A stretch of DNA of 64,000 bases from Streptomyces rishiriensis (lineage in GTDB: Bacteria > Actinomycetota > Actinomycetes > Streptomycetales > Streptomycetaceae): NCBI RefSeq assembly GCF_030815485.1, contig NZ_JAUSWV010000002.1:8246001-8310000 (forward strand), in the 5' to 3' direction. The first letter of the stretch is position 1. Each line of letters opens with the position of its first letter. Shown here piece by piece: positions 37,640 to 46,831 of this stretch. The position numbers were made by a program, and so were the translations under genes. The notes under the pieces are model-generated. The model was not told where the DNA came from, ran no database searches, and worked only from the letters and a program-made list of their open reading frames with translations.

Positions 37640-38338
37640 TCAGCGCAGCCGACGCGCCCGCAGCACCAGGTCGTCGGTATGGTGCGCGCCGGCGCCGCCG
37701 TCCGGCGCCGGGCGCGGCCGCTGCTCGTCGACCTCGACCTCCCAGTCGTCGTCGAACAGTGCGGCGACCATCGAGGGCCAGACGTAGTCTGCGGCGTCGA
37801 AGCCGCTGTCGTGCGCCTGGTGGGTGTCCATCCCCGCGTGGTGGACGAGCAGCAGCACGCCGCCGGGCGCCACGGCCGCGAGCAGCGCTCGCTCGGCTGC
37901 GGCGTCCGGGGTGCGCAGCAGGGCCGGGTACTGTGCGGAGACCAGGTCGAAGGAGGCCGGCGGAAGCGCCGCTTCCGTGAGTGCGGCGTGTACCCAGCGA
38001 ACGGTGACTCCGGCGTCCCGTGCGTGCCCGGCGGCCCGCTCCAGCGCCACGCCCGAGACCTCGAGCGCGGTCACCTCCCAGCCGGCGCGGGCGAGCCAGA
38101 CGGCGTCCGCGCCCTCGCCGCAGCCGACGTCGAGCACCCGCCCGGCTGGGAGCCCGGCGACCTCGGCGACGAGCGCACCGTTGGGCCGGCCGCTCCACAG
38201 CTGTTGCCGGTCGGCGTATCGGTTGTCCCACTCCGCGCGCACGGCGGGGTCTCCGACGTATCCGTCGGTGGGCAAGGGGGCATCGGGAGCGGGCGGTCCT
38301 ACCGCGATGTTGTCGGTCACGGGCCCACGGTCGCCCAT
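37640..38338 (-). CDS. class I SAM-dependent methyltransferase
   Basis: 232 residues from ATG 38338. The N-terminal part, YVGDPAVRAEWDNRYADRQQLWSGRPNGALVAEVAGL, is typical of a tellurite-resistance/UbiE-like small methyltransferase. Motif I is GRVLDVGCGEGADAVWLARAG (about 64-84), motif II VTALEVS, motif IV ASFDLVSAQYPALL and post-motif APGGVLLLVHHAG. Acceptor unknown. The GTG eight codons into the frame is a possible later start. Confidence 0.88.
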   Translation of the reverse strand: MGDRGPVTDNIAVGPPAPDAPLPTDGYVGDPAVRAEWDNRYADRQQLWSGRPNGALVAEVAGLPAGRVLDVGCGEGADAVWLARAGWEVTALEVSGVALERAAGHARDAGVTVRWVHAALTEAALPPASFDLVSAQYPALLRTPDAAAERALLAAVAPGGVLLLVHHAGMDTHQAHDSGFDAADYVWPSMVAALFDDDWEVEVDEQRPRPAPDGGAGAHHTDDLVLRARRLR

Positions 38339-38848
38339 CGTGTCCCGCTCACGCCACTGCTGTTGCCGGTCCGGCAAAAACGGTGTCCAAGCAGCGAGGA
38401 GGCGGCGTGCTTCGTCGCGGCCGACGGGGCGTCGCCGCTTGCCCGGCGGATGGCTGTCGCCGGCGGGGACCTGGACAGGCGGGTGTCCGGAGCCTGCCCG
38501 GCCGGCTGTCCGGCGCGGCGGCTCTGGACGGTGACGACGCTTCCCTGCCGGGCCGCGTCGACGCCACGGTCGAGCACCTTGCCGAGTCGCTGTCGCAGTG
38601 CTGGTGGGGTTGCGACGGCGGCCTGGCGTGCGGTGCGGCGCGGGCGGCCCGCTTGCGGACCTCCGTCGTAGCCGGGAGCTGCCCGCTGCCGCGCCGGGCA
38701 CGGCGGCGGGCGGTGGCTCAGCGTGATGGGCCCTGGGCTGCCCGGCTCCGAGGTCGAGGTGCGAGACGGGGGCTGCTGCCGGAACTCGGCCGGCACGGCG
38801 GATGGGGCGGGGGAGGCCGCGGAAGGCCTCCCCCCTGTCCGTACGGGG
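38339..38848. other. intergenic region, possibly decayed coding DNA
   Basis: About 510 bases. On the minus strand a stretch reads LRQRLGKVLDRGVDAARQG (about 38545-38601), protein-like but without start, family or continuity. I see no intact gene. Confidence 0.4.
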
Positions 38849-39070
38849 TCAGCCGCCGTGCTTGACGTAGGTGACGGCGGCCAGTCCGACGGTGAACACG
38901 CCGAGGAAGAGGCTCGCGCCGGTGGTGAGGACCGTGCTCGCACCGGCTCCCTGCGCGACCATGATGACCGCGGCGCTGAGGGCGATCACGGTCGCGAGAA
39001 GAAGAACGGACACGACTTCCAAAGCGCGGTGGTTGCAGGCCTGCTGCTGGAACGGAGTGGTCGCCGCCAT
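38849..39070 (-). CDS. small two-helix membrane protein
   Basis: 73 residues from ATG 39070, preceded by GGGAGG. Two hydrophobic helices, VVSVLLLATVIALSAAVIMVA (about 19-39) and VLTTGASLFLGVFTVGLAAV (about 47-66), follow a polar N-terminus with QQQACNHRALE. Family not recognised. Confidence 0.7.
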   Translation of the reverse strand: MAATTPFQQQACNHRALEVVSVLLLATVIALSAAVIMVAQGAGASTVLTTGASLFLGVFTVGLAAVTYVKHGG

Positions 39071-39392
39071 GAAGAACCTCCCAGTTGTGGATCAACCCTT
39101 GCCGCATCCGGACACATGTCACCTGAGCGACCGGTGTCGGACGACGGCTACGGAAGGCAGCTAGACGCGCAGAAGCGTCGTGCTGCTCCACCGTAGGGCG
39201 ACCTGCTGCAACTGAGCCTCCGAGAGAGGAAGTTGGTTGGTTGCGGCAGACTAGCCGAGACGGCGGCGGCCCCGCAACGGTTTTCAGTCGGTCCGCTTGC
39301 CATCGCCCGCGTTGCCGACGGCTCCGTCCCATAACCTTGTGCATGGAGACATGGAGATCTCAGGTGCCATGGATTTCCACTGTGAGGAGGCG
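39071..39392. other. divergent intergenic region
   Basis: About 320 bases between a small membrane-protein gene and the nuclease-like gene. No gene seen. It should contain both promoters, but no convincing -35/-10 pair was found. Confidence 0.4.
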
Positions 39393-40232
39393 ATGGTGCT
39401 CGGTAGGGGTATGCGTGTGCTGACGGGCGCATTGATCGTGGCCTGCGTGGTGCTCGTGAACCGCGGTGCATCGAACGGCGCCCCCTCCGCCCGGTCACTG
39501 CCCGCCGAAGCCGTCAAGGACGTCGTGCCGAACCGGGTCATGACGTGGAACCTCTGCAACCCGTGCGAGGAGAGCAACGCCGACCGGGCGGCGGAGATCG
39601 CCCGATACGCACCCCAGGTCATCGGCCTGCAAGAGGCGTGCGCGCGGGACGTCGAGAAGATCCGGGACCATCTGGAGAGCCTCCACGGGCTGGTCTACCA
39701 CGTCAAGTACGGGACCGTTCTGCGGAATTGGGGCCGTTGCGGGGGAGCGCTGTGGAGTCCGGGGGCGTACGGCCAGGCGATTCTCTCGGCGGCGCCGATG
39801 ACGGACGTCGTCAACGTGGAGTATCCGCACGGCGGATCCGAGGACCGTGGGTACATGGCAGTCACCACCACGGTGGGCGGCCGGAGTGTGCGGGTCTTCA
39901 ACACGCACCTTGCCGAACGGCGTCAGGAGGCAGTCCGGGCGGACCAGACCGGCGTACTCGCCGCTGCCGTCGCCCGCCACGAGCGGGCGATCGTTCTGGG
40001 CGACTTCAACGCCGTGCCGGACGCCGCCGAACTCGCCGGGATGTGGAAACTGGCCGTGGACGCAGACCCCCGGTGCCGCCCCTCCGCCACCGGCGACTGC
40101 GAGCCGACCACCGACTGGCAGAGCAAGTTCGATTACGTCTTCCTGCGAGGCATCGTCCCGATGGGGCACGGTGTGCATCCGACCCCGCACTCGGACCACC
40201 ATCTGCTCCACGCCGATCTGCGGATCACGTGA
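39393..40232 (+). CDS. secreted endonuclease/exonuclease/phosphatase-family protein
   Basis: 279 residues. ATG 39393 follows GAGGAGG closely; ATG 39411 six codons on is an alternative. An N-terminal hydrophobic segment (MRVLTGALIVACVVLVNRG) exports or anchors it. The EEP fold shows NRVMTWNLCNPCEE (metal Asn), PQVIGLQEAC (metal Glu), NTHLAERR, IVLGDFNAVPD (metal Asp and Asn) and HSDHHLLHADL (catalytic Asp-His). Cys pairs (CNPC; RC.. in RCGGA and PRC.PSATGDC) may form disulfides outside the cell. Members cleave DNA, RNA, phospholipid or phosphoesters; the substrate is not determinable. Confidence 0.88.
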   Translation: MVLGRGMRVLTGALIVACVVLVNRGASNGAPSARSLPAEAVKDVVPNRVMTWNLCNPCEESNADRAAEIARYAPQVIGLQEACARDVEKIRDHLESLHGLVYHVKYGTVLRNWGRCGGALWSPGAYGQAILSAAPMTDVVNVEYPHGGSEDRGYMAVTTTVGGRSVRVFNTHLAERRQEAVRADQTGVLAAAVARHERAIVLGDFNAVPDAAELAGMWKLAVDADPRCRPSATGDCEPTTDWQSKFDYVFLRGIVPMGHGVHPTPHSDHHLLHADLRIT

Positions 40233-40377
40233 GTCGGCGCCATGGCCGGCCCGGGCCGTCGGCCGGCGGGCTGATCCGTCTCCGCCCGGCTGACCGCGCC
40301 TGACAGACGTCCGTCGGTACGGGGCCCGTCACCACGAGGGCCGCACCCCCGTCCGGAGGGGTTCTCCACGCACGTGC

Positions 40378-40409
40378 GGGGCCCGTTCACCGTGAGGTGG
40401 ACGGGCCCC
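40378..40409. terminator. hairpin terminator between convergent genes
   Basis: A 14-bp stem (GGGGCCCGTTCACC against GGTGGACGGGCCCC, one T-G wobble pair) closed by a GTGA tetraloop. It lies between the nuclease-like gene and the converging membrane-protein gene and can act in both directions. Confidence 0.8.
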
Positions 40410-40464
40410 TTCGCGCGTTGCGCATGGTCATGCGCGGGCTGCGTGTTCACGCGCACCCGCGTGG

Positions 40465-41025
40465 CTACAGGGCGGCCTTCTTCGCGCCGGAGAACGCGGC
40501 GAACGCGCCGATGCCGAGGAACAGGAACGTCATCGCGTCGGCCGTCTCGCTCCAGCCCTCGGTCAGCAGGTCGAAGTGCTCGGTGAACAGCGAGGTCGCG
40601 GAGACGCCGAGCTCGTCGGCGCCGATCACCGCGATGCCGATGAGCTGACCCAGGTAGACCGCGCCCAGCGACAGCAGGGCGCTGACCACGGGCAGCGCCG
40701 GGTTGGTGCCGCCGACCTTGCCCGCCGCGAAGCCGATGAGGAAGCCGACGCCGACGGCCGCGTAGCCGATCTCGTACTCGGTCGCGCCGACGATCCCGCC
40801 GTAGACACCGGCGGTGACCAGCGCCACGACGACGGCGACGACCAGGCCCAGGGCGACGTTGCCGCGGGCCGGCGCGGCCGCGAACGGAGGCGGGGGAGGC
40901 AGGACGGCACCGGGCTGCTGGGCGTAGGGGTTGCCGTCGGTGGGCTGCGGGGCGGCCGGTGCGCCGGCGGCGGGCTGCTGGGCGAACGGGTTGCCGTCGG
41001 ACGGCGGCGGAGCTGACTGGGTCAT
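40465..41025 (-). CDS. membrane protein with proline-rich N-terminus
   Basis: 186 residues from ATG 41025 with GGGGGGA upstream. The first 50 residues are cytoplasmic-type low complexity with two DGNP(F/Y)AQQP repeats and a PPPPP run. Four hydrophobic helices follow (about 54-76, 82-104, 110-132, 160-180). The final FLFLGIGAFAAFSGAKKAAL is positively charged. This architecture is common in actinobacterial membrane proteins of unknown function. Confidence 0.8.
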   Translation of the reverse strand: MTQSAPPPSDGNPFAQQPAAGAPAAPQPTDGNPYAQQPGAVLPPPPPFAAAPARGNVALGLVVAVVVALVTAGVYGGIVGATEYEIGYAAVGVGFLIGFAAGKVGGTNPALPVVSALLSLGAVYLGQLIGIAVIGADELGVSATSLFTEHFDLLTEGWSETADAMTFLFLGIGAFAAFSGAKKAAL

Positions 41026-41595
41026 GACAGGATCCCCCCACGGGACTGATGCGACGAGTGGTGTGGTGTGTGCGCACGAGTGTGCGACAAGACGCCGAAG
41101 ACTAGCAGGGGCGCGGCGACTCGTGACGGCTACCTCATCGCGCCGGGTCGATCGCCTGCCGGTTCTCGGCAGCGAGGGCGCGCTCGCACCCGGGGCCGGC
41201 GTTGCCGCCTGTGGGCGCCCGGCTGTGGCGTTCGAGGTGGGCAGGATCGTCGCTCGCGCAGTGTGCCTTGATGCGTCTCGGTGCTCGTGCCGGTCCGAGG
41301 GGTTGGGCACGGGTTCGGCGTCTTCGGTGGCTTCCCAGGCGGCGAGGAGCCGGAGGGCATGGTCCGCGGTACCGAGCTGAGTCGGAGAGCACGGGTGTGG
41401 GGGGTCCTGTCAGTACCTGGAGGCGCAGGCCCTCCCTCACCACTTCGACCTTGTGTTTCCTGGTGGTGTGGTGGTCGGCGGTGCTCGTCGGTCCCCCGGC
41501 GGCCGGGGCTCCACCGGCTGCCCGAAACCGCTTCTGGACACAGACTGTGACGACCAGGTCTGTGCCTCTTCCGTCCGTCTGGAGTGCACCTCATC
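41026..41595. other. divergent intergenic region
   Basis: About 570 bases between the membrane-protein gene and the SDR gene. Several long open frames exist but their residue composition is that of antisense shadow. No element recognised. Confidence 0.45.
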
Positions 41596-42438
41596 ATGAG
41601 CAAGGTCTTCTTCGTCACCGGCGCCGGCCGCGGTCTGGGCGCCGACATCGCCCGTCATGCCCTGCAGGCGGGCCACCGGGTCGTGGCCACCGGCCGCCGC
41701 CCCGGGCGCGTCGTCGAGGCGCTGGGCGGTGAGCAGGACAACCTGCTGGTCACCGCCCTGGACATCACCGACCCGGCCACCGCCCGGGCGGCCGTGGAAG
41801 CGGCCGTGGAGCGCTTCGGCCGGATCGACGTCCTGGTCAACAACGCCGCGAACTTCTACGCCGGGTACTTCGAGGAGCTCTCCGAAGACCAGATGCGGGC
41901 GCAGATCGAGACGAACCTGTTCGGCCCGATGAACGTCACCCGCGCCGTCCTGCCCGTCATGCGTGAGCAGAGGTCCGGGCACGTCATCACGATCTCCTCG
42001 CTCGCCGGCCAGGTAGGCGGCGAGTTCACCGCCGCCTACGCCACGTCGAAGTTCGGCGTGGAGGGCTTCATGGAGTCCCTGCGTCACGAGGTGGAGCCGT
42101 TCGGGATCCGCACCACGATCGTCGAGCCGGGCTTCTTCCGCACCGAACTCCTCGTGGACGCCTCCACCACTTACGCCGAGCTGTCCGTCGAGGACTACGC
42201 CGAGCGGACCGCGGCCACCAAGAAGGCCTGGGAGTCGATGAACGGACAGCAGGCCGGCGACCCGGCCAAGCTCGCCGACGCCCTGCTCGAGGTCGCGGCC
42301 CTCGACGAGCCGCCGCTGCGGTTCATCGCGGGCGACGACTGCCTGGCCGCCGTCGAGGCCAAGGCGAAGGAACTCCTCGCCCAGGTCGAGGCCTCCCGTG
42401 AGCTGGGCTCCGGCCTCGCGCACGCCGACGCCGCCTGA
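41596..42438 (+). CDS. short-chain dehydrogenase/reductase
   Basis: 280 residues. ATG 41596 gives the standard N-terminus MSKVFFVTGAGRGLG with the TGxxxGxG cofactor motif; a GTG four codons upstream is nearer to the ribosome-binding site TGGAG. NNAAN (NNAG equivalent), Ser in ITISSLAG and the catalytic YATSK complete the classical SDR active site. ATGRRPGRV after beta-2 favours NADP(H). It heads a set of three same-direction genes (SDR, cupin, carboxymuconolactone-decarboxylase-like), a combination frequent as an oxidative or detoxification cassette. Substrate unknown. Confidence 0.92.
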   Translation: MSKVFFVTGAGRGLGADIARHALQAGHRVVATGRRPGRVVEALGGEQDNLLVTALDITDPATARAAVEAAVERFGRIDVLVNNAANFYAGYFEELSEDQMRAQIETNLFGPMNVTRAVLPVMREQRSGHVITISSLAGQVGGEFTAAYATSKFGVEGFMESLRHEVEPFGIRTTIVEPGFFRTELLVDASTTYAELSVEDYAERTAATKKAWESMNGQQAGDPAKLADALLEVAALDEPPLRFIAGDDCLAAVEAKAKELLAQVEASRELGSGLAHADAA

Positions 42439-42554
42439 CCCACCCTCACGACCCCCCGCCTCATGGGTCGGCAGTGAAGCGGCCGACCTCCACAGCAGAC
42501 GTGGCATCCGCCTTGACCGAACGTCCCCGACGGGTGCCGGGAAAGGGAGAACGC

Positions 42555-42968
42555 ATGCAGATCGAACCCCCCATCAAGACCGTCAAGAACCCTCCCGAGC
42601 AGTTCAACGGCGACGCCTGGGCCGAGATGCTCGTCGTGCCGCACGACGCCGACCAGCGGGCGGTCCTCGCACGGGTCCGCTTCGCCCCGGGCACCCGCAG
42701 CGCCTGGCACAGCCACGCCCGCGGTCAGTACCTCCACATCACCGAGGGCATCGCCCTGTTCGGAAGCCGCGACGGCACCGTGTACGAGGTACGCCCCGGT
42801 CAGACCTACTACTGCCCGCCCGGTGAGGAGCACTGGCACGCAGCCACCTCGGACTGCTTCATGGAACACCTCGCAGTCATGGAAGCCGGCGACGACCCGG
42901 CCACCACAACGCTATGGGGCGAGCACATCACCGACGAGGAGTACAACGGCTCCCGCGTCCGGGCCTAG
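42555..42968 (+). CDS. cupin-domain protein
   Basis: 137 residues from ATG 42555 with AAGGGAGA upstream. A single cupin barrel: F.PGTRSAWHSHARGQYLHITEG gives the metal-binding His-x-His, and G.TYYCPPGEEHWHAATSDCFMEHLAV provides the further His ligands. Similar small cupins (cupin_2, RmlC-like) accompany carboxymuconolactone-decarboxylase-like proteins, as here. Catalytic role unknown. Confidence 0.88.
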   Translation: MQIEPPIKTVKNPPEQFNGDAWAEMLVVPHDADQRAVLARVRFAPGTRSAWHSHARGQYLHITEGIALFGSRDGTVYEVRPGQTYYCPPGEEHWHAATSDCFMEHLAVMEAGDDPATTTLWGEHITDEEYNGSRVRA

Positions 42969-43132
42969 CGTGCCCGCTCCCCTCTGGACGGGCTGGCCCT
43001 CCGGCGTACCGACGCGGAACGTCACCGGCCGCTGGCGCGGCGCCCCCACCACCGACGAGTAGCACCACGGTCCCCGCGGGGCACCGGCGCTCCGACCCGC
43101 CCGTGCCCCGCGGACCGGCGAAAGGATCTTCC

Positions 43133-43459
43133 ATGACCGACCAGCCCAAGCAGGTAGGCGGCGGACGCCGCATGCTCGGCGACTTCTCCCCGAAGCTCGC
43201 CGAACTCACCGACGACGTCCTGTTCGAAGACGTGTGGAACCGCACCGAGTTGGCCGCCCGCGACCGCAGCCTGATCACCGTCGCCGCCCTCGTCGCCGGC
43301 GGCGACTCCGACCAGCTGCGCTTCCATCTCGGCCATGCAAAGAACAACGGCGTCACCGAGACCGAACTCATCGAGGCGATCACCCACCTCGCCTTCTACG
43401 CGGGCTGGCCCAAGGCCATGACCGCGATCACGGTCGCCAAGCAGGTCTTCTCGGCCTGA
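43133..43459 (+). CDS. carboxymuconolactone decarboxylase-family protein
   Basis: 108 residues from ATG 43133 with GAAAGGA upstream. The all-helical CMD fold is clear: FSPKLAELTDDVLFEDVWNRTELAARDRSLITVAALVAGG, then LRFHLGHAKNNGVTETELIEAITHLAFYAGWPKAMTA. The redox CxxC of AhpD-like members is absent; the H..HAKNNGVT motif follows the decarboxylase or isomerase-like branch. Likely cotranscribed with the SDR and cupin genes. Substrate unknown. Confidence 0.92.
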   Translation: MTDQPKQVGGGRRMLGDFSPKLAELTDDVLFEDVWNRTELAARDRSLITVAALVAGGDSDQLRFHLGHAKNNGVTETELIEAITHLAFYAGWPKAMTAITVAKQVFSA

Positions 43460-43945
43460 GCGTCCGGGAGGGTCCGGCGGCCCCTTCCGCCGTCCGGTCT
43501 GTGGGTGAGAGGCCATGATGGACGCCGACAGCTTTGATCGCGGTGCCAATCCGGCGGGAAGAGGCAAGCTCTGCCGCATCCTGTCCGCCCCGATCCCCGC
43601 CGACGTCGGCATCGAGGAACTGGCCGACCGGCAGGCGCCGCGCCGACATGCGCCCTCCTGCGGAACTGCGACCGTCACGTCGTCGGCCCCGACCGACTTC
43701 CTCGAACGGGGCGACCACCCTCATCGGTCTGCCGCCCGGGCTGGATGAACACCCCAGGCCCCCTTGACCGGGAGTTCCTCTCGGGGCTGCCCCACAAGAT
43801 CCCCGCCGTGGGGCAGCCCGGAGGCCGACTCCGGCTTCATCGAAGGCGTCAGGCGCCTTCGCCACACCTCGCGAGCGCGTACGCCTCCTCCGCGCACGTA
43901 CGCCTCACCAGGCTTTCATCCACCTCACGATGGTCCGTCCGGTGG
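43460..43945. other. intergenic region between convergent genes
   Basis: About 490 bases. Apart from the hairpin at 43784-43819 no feature is recognised. Short frames around 43515-43650 have partly protein-like composition but no family match. Confidence 0.45.
43784..43819. terminator. hairpin, probable terminator
   Basis: A perfect 12-bp stem GGGCTGCCCCAC with its complement, 12-nt loop, in the gap between the carboxymuconolactone-decarboxylase-like gene and the converging SARP gene. Confidence 0.65.
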
Positions 43946-44743
43946 TCAGCGGCCGGACATCGCAAGGGGCGGTGACATCAGGTGCATGTCGCCCGAGAGG
44001 ATGGCCCGCTGCAGATCCTGGAGCGGGCGCCCGGGCTCCAGCCCCAGCTCGTCGTGAAGCGTCTTGCGCACCGACTGGTACGCCTTCAGCGCGTCAGCCT
44101 GCCGCTCGGAACGGTAGAGCGCCAGCATCAACTGGCGGTAGAACGCCTCGTACATGGGGTTCTCCGCGGTGAGGGCGTACAGCATGCCCACCGCCTCGCG
44201 GTGCCGACCGAGCTGGAGCTGGCACTCGACGAGCATCTCCTGACACTCCAGGCGGATCTCGGTCAGCCAGGTCGAGAAACCGTCGATGATCGGGCCGTTG
44301 GCTTCGGTTCCGTTGCCGCCCTGTCCCAGGATCGGGCCGCGCCACAGCGCGAGCGCCTGCTCGAAGCAGGAGGCCGCCTCGTCGTTCCGCTTCTCGCGGA
44401 GCAACGACCGTCCCACGTCGACCAGTTCGGGGAAGAGCTGGGCGTCGATCTGGTCGTCGCCCTTGTGCAGCACGTACCCCGGTGCACGGGTCTCCACGGG
44501 ATTGCCGGTCGAGCCGGGCCGCTTGAGGAACTTGCGAAGCTGGGAGATGTACACGTGGAGACCCGCGGTGGCGCGCCGTGGCAGATCCTCGCCCCATATC
44601 TCCCGCATCAGCTGTTCCAGGGACACCAACTGGTCGGCGCGGATGAGCAGCACAGTGAGGACGATCTCCACCTTCGGCGCGTTGACGGTGGAGTACGTGT
44701 CTCCGTTCCTGATGCGGAGCGGGCCCAACATCTCGTACCTCAC
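43946..44743 (-). CDS. SARP-family transcriptional activator
   Basis: 265 residues, the length of small cluster-situated SARPs. GTG 44743 is placed 8 nt after GGAGG. The OmpR-like winged helix (about 1-95) reads YEMLGPLRIRNG, APKVEIVLTVLLIRADQLVSLEQLMREIWGEDLPRRA, LHVYISQLRKFL. The bacterial transcriptional activation domain (about 100-250) has the TPR-like pattern with WRGPILGQGG, LVECQLQLGRHREAVG and ALKAYQSVRKTLHDELGLEPGRPLQDLQRAIL. SARPs switch on neighbouring secondary-metabolite operons by binding direct repeats near the -35. It is the best candidate activator of the sugar/terpenoid genes to its right, some 4 kb away. Confidence 0.93.
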   Translation of the reverse strand: MRYEMLGPLRIRNGDTYSTVNAPKVEIVLTVLLIRADQLVSLEQLMREIWGEDLPRRATAGLHVYISQLRKFLKRPGSTGNPVETRAPGYVLHKGDDQIDAQLFPELVDVGRSLLREKRNDEAASCFEQALALWRGPILGQGGNGTEANGPIIDGFSTWLTEIRLECQEMLVECQLQLGRHREAVGMLYALTAENPMYEAFYRQLMLALYRSERQADALKAYQSVRKTLHDELGLEPGRPLQDLQRAILSGDMHLMSPPLAMSGR

Positions 44744-45123
44744 CGGGCGCCCTCCGTTGCTGTCGAGGGCTGATGTGCGCGGTCCGCCAAGGCCTCGGGC
44801 ATGGCTTCCGTGACGCCTGGGCGGTCGTCGAAAGGCGTGAGCGCCTCGGTGATCAGATCGGCTGGTTCCGGGGACCGTGCCAGGGAGTGGCGGTAATCGG
44901 CCGAGCCGCCCGGGTGGGGGGAGCGTGCGCGGCGGACAGAGACATTCGGCCGGGACCGAAAGCGACGTATCCAGGGGTCCGACATATGGTGTGGGGGGGA
45001 GGCTAACAAGATCTTTCCCTTCGCCAGGAACGCTGACAACGGTGTCGCCCACATTGCAGAGCCACTTCTGATCATGCGCAGCTGAATGTGCAAACGGCAA
45101 TGTAGTTAAGTCGGCAACGGTGC

Positions 45124-45138
45124 GGAATGAGACATTCC
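45124..45138. promoter_or_regulatory. GGAATG-AGA-CATTCC palindrome
   Basis: A perfect 6-bp dyad with a 3-bp centre in the AT-richer part of the region upstream of the SARP gene, about 380 bp from its start. It may be a regulator site; the binding protein is unknown. Confidence 0.4.
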
Positions 45139-45600
45139 CTCTTCCTTTTCCCGCGATTCTGGAGCGCCAAGGGCGCGACCGTCTTTGTGGGTTTATTACG
45201 TTCTGTTGGTTGAGTTTCTTGCTCCGCCGTTGACCTGCGATATCTCTCCTTCTGCTTGGCGCGGCGAGAAAGGGACTCTCCTCCCCGCACGGCGGGGCCG
45301 CCGGGGAGATCGGCACCCCATTTGTGGCTCGTTGTTTTCTTGCGGTGTCGTCCGGTCCGCATCGGTCTTGATCCTGCCGCCGGAGCTCTTCCGATGCAGG
45401 TGGCAACCGCTCGGGCGGCACGGGAGCACCGGGAGGCGGCTGAGCTCAGGCCGACCGGGCGCCGTTCGGCCGGATCCAGTCGTGTGCGCCTCAGCGGAAC
45501 CGTGGCTGATGCCGACGTCCGCAGGCTGCGAGCAGGCGGCGGAGGCGGTCGCGCGGCATCTTTCTTCCACGCGATTGCCCCGAGGTTTCGGCGGTGACCG

Positions 45601-45690
45601 GCCTTCCGTCGGCCGTCGGCCGTGGATCCGACCGGTCGGCATCAACGGCTCGAACCGGCCCCACGTCGATTCAGTGATCAGGAACCGGAC
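45601..45690 (-). mobile_element. possible IS5-type transposase N-terminal fragment
   Basis: The minus-strand frame reads VRFLITESTWGRFEPLMPTG then RIHGRRPTEGR. This matches the N-terminal pattern of IS5-family transposases (LTD..W..LEPLLP....GRP). The reading frame then loses protein character, and no inverted repeats or catalytic DDE parts were found, so at most a small remnant survives. Confidence 0.35.
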
Positions 45691-45952
45691 AAGCACAGCC
45701 GATCGGCCGACCAAGCGATCGCAGGGAGAGCTGAGCGCGGGATGCGCCGGAAATGGCGAGGCCGAGAAACAGCCACATCGACGCCTCTCGCGACGGTTGT
45801 GGCACCTCATCTGCGATTCCTCGTCCACGCAGCGCACCAGTGCCTTCTCCGGGCGATCGAAGCAGAACTCGACGACACCGCGGACCTGTCATCGAGCTGA
45901 GCAGCGGTCAGCGACAACGGCGAAAGCGGCGGCGGATCTCCGCCTCAGGCCC

Positions 45953-46555
45953 CTAGGCCGGGCGGCGCTGTACGGCGTCGGTGATGACCGCCGTCACGAG
46001 CTTGTTGACGGCCGCCGTGGTGGGCGGGCCGGAGTCGCGGTCCGCGAAGAGAAGATGTCCGCCACCGACCAGGGAGAGCGTGAGTGAGTCGATGTCGGCT
46101 TCTTCCGCGATGCGTCCCAGTTCACGCTCGGCGGCCAGATAGGCGGAGATCGCGTTCGTGACTTGGGTGAGGATGGCGATGCCGCCTCCGGGCATGGCTT
46201 GCCGCAGCCGAGGGCGCAACTCGTCCCGGAACGTGATCAGTGGAATGATCGCCACCGGAATCGGCCCGAACAGGGTGATCAGAGCGCTGGTGAGGTTCTC
46301 CCGCACGGTGCCGGTGCCGGCGGACTCGCGCAGCGCACCCGCCTGTTTCTCGAGTTGCCCGGCCCGGTCGAGCACGAGCTCGGTGAGGAAGGCGTCGAAG
46401 TCGGTGAAGTGCCGGTGCAGAACGCCTTTGGCGCAGCCCGCCTCGTCGGTGACGGCCCGGCCGGTCAGCCCGTTCGGTCCGTCTCGCAGAAGCACGCGTT
46501 CGGCGGCGTCGAAAAGCTGCTGCCGCGCGTGGCGAAGATGCACTCCAGTCGGCAC
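45953..46555 (-). CDS. TetR-family regulator
   Basis: 200 residues from GTG 46555 (AGAGGA at 7-8 nt). The helix-turn-helix is HARQQLFDAAERVLLRDG, LTGRAVTDEAGCAKGVLHRHFTDFDAFL. The C-terminal domain (about 75-195) includes a hydrophobic stretch ALITLFGPIPVAIIPLITF and GGGHLLFADRD. The near-perfect 22-bp palindrome 62 bp upstream of the start is its likely own operator. No gene is divergent close by, so it may regulate itself and distant targets. Confidence 0.9.
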   Translation of the reverse strand: MPTGVHLRHARQQLFDAAERVLLRDGPNGLTGRAVTDEAGCAKGVLHRHFTDFDAFLTELVLDRAGQLEKQAGALRESAGTGTVRENLTSALITLFGPIPVAIIPLITFRDELRPRLRQAMPGGGIAILTQVTNAISAYLAAERELGRIAEEADIDSLTLSLVGGGHLLFADRDSGPPTTAAVNKLVTAVITDAVQRRPA

Positions 46556-46617
46556 TCGCGGATCCTCTCGTACGTCGGCTGCCGGCGCCCGATATCGCCC
46601 AGGGGCGCACCCCCATC

Positions 46618-46639
46618 AAGATGGGCACCTGCCCATCTT
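46618..46639. promoter_or_regulatory. 22-bp palindrome, probable TetR autoregulatory operator
   Basis: Arms AAGATGGGCA and TGCCCATCTT are perfectly complementary around a 2-bp CC centre. It is upstream of the TetR gene ending at 45953; size and symmetry are typical of TetR operators. Confidence 0.7.
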
Positions 46640-46831
46640 AGCGCGAGGCAGCAACTACGTCGCCGACGGAACCGAGCGGAACCCGGCGGTAGCCTGAATC
46701 CGGCCCGCCCCCGATGCGTCCGTGGCTGGTCGTGACCGACGGAGCAGCGCCATGCGCCGATGCGGTCGTCTCGGACGGAACTGACGGGCGCGCGAGCCAT
46801 CAGCCGGAACCGTCGGGCATGATGCCGGGAC

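Larger units (their letters stand above)
44744..45952. other. 1.2-kb gene-poor, partly AT-rich region
   Basis: No intact gene. From about 45000 to 45220 the sequence is clearly less GC-rich than its surroundings and contains a short palindrome (listed). A 30-codon transposase-like fragment lies at 45601-45690. A plus-strand frame ending at 45900 has a protein-like end (LRFLVHAAHQCLLRAIEAEL). Taken together it looks like a junction with decayed mobile or imported DNA, plus the SARP promoter. Confidence 0.45.

Noticed and set aside
36042..38231. Minus-strand open frame of 729 codons
   Set aside because: Covers the DUF4157 gene and methyltransferase in a shadow frame; no domain features.
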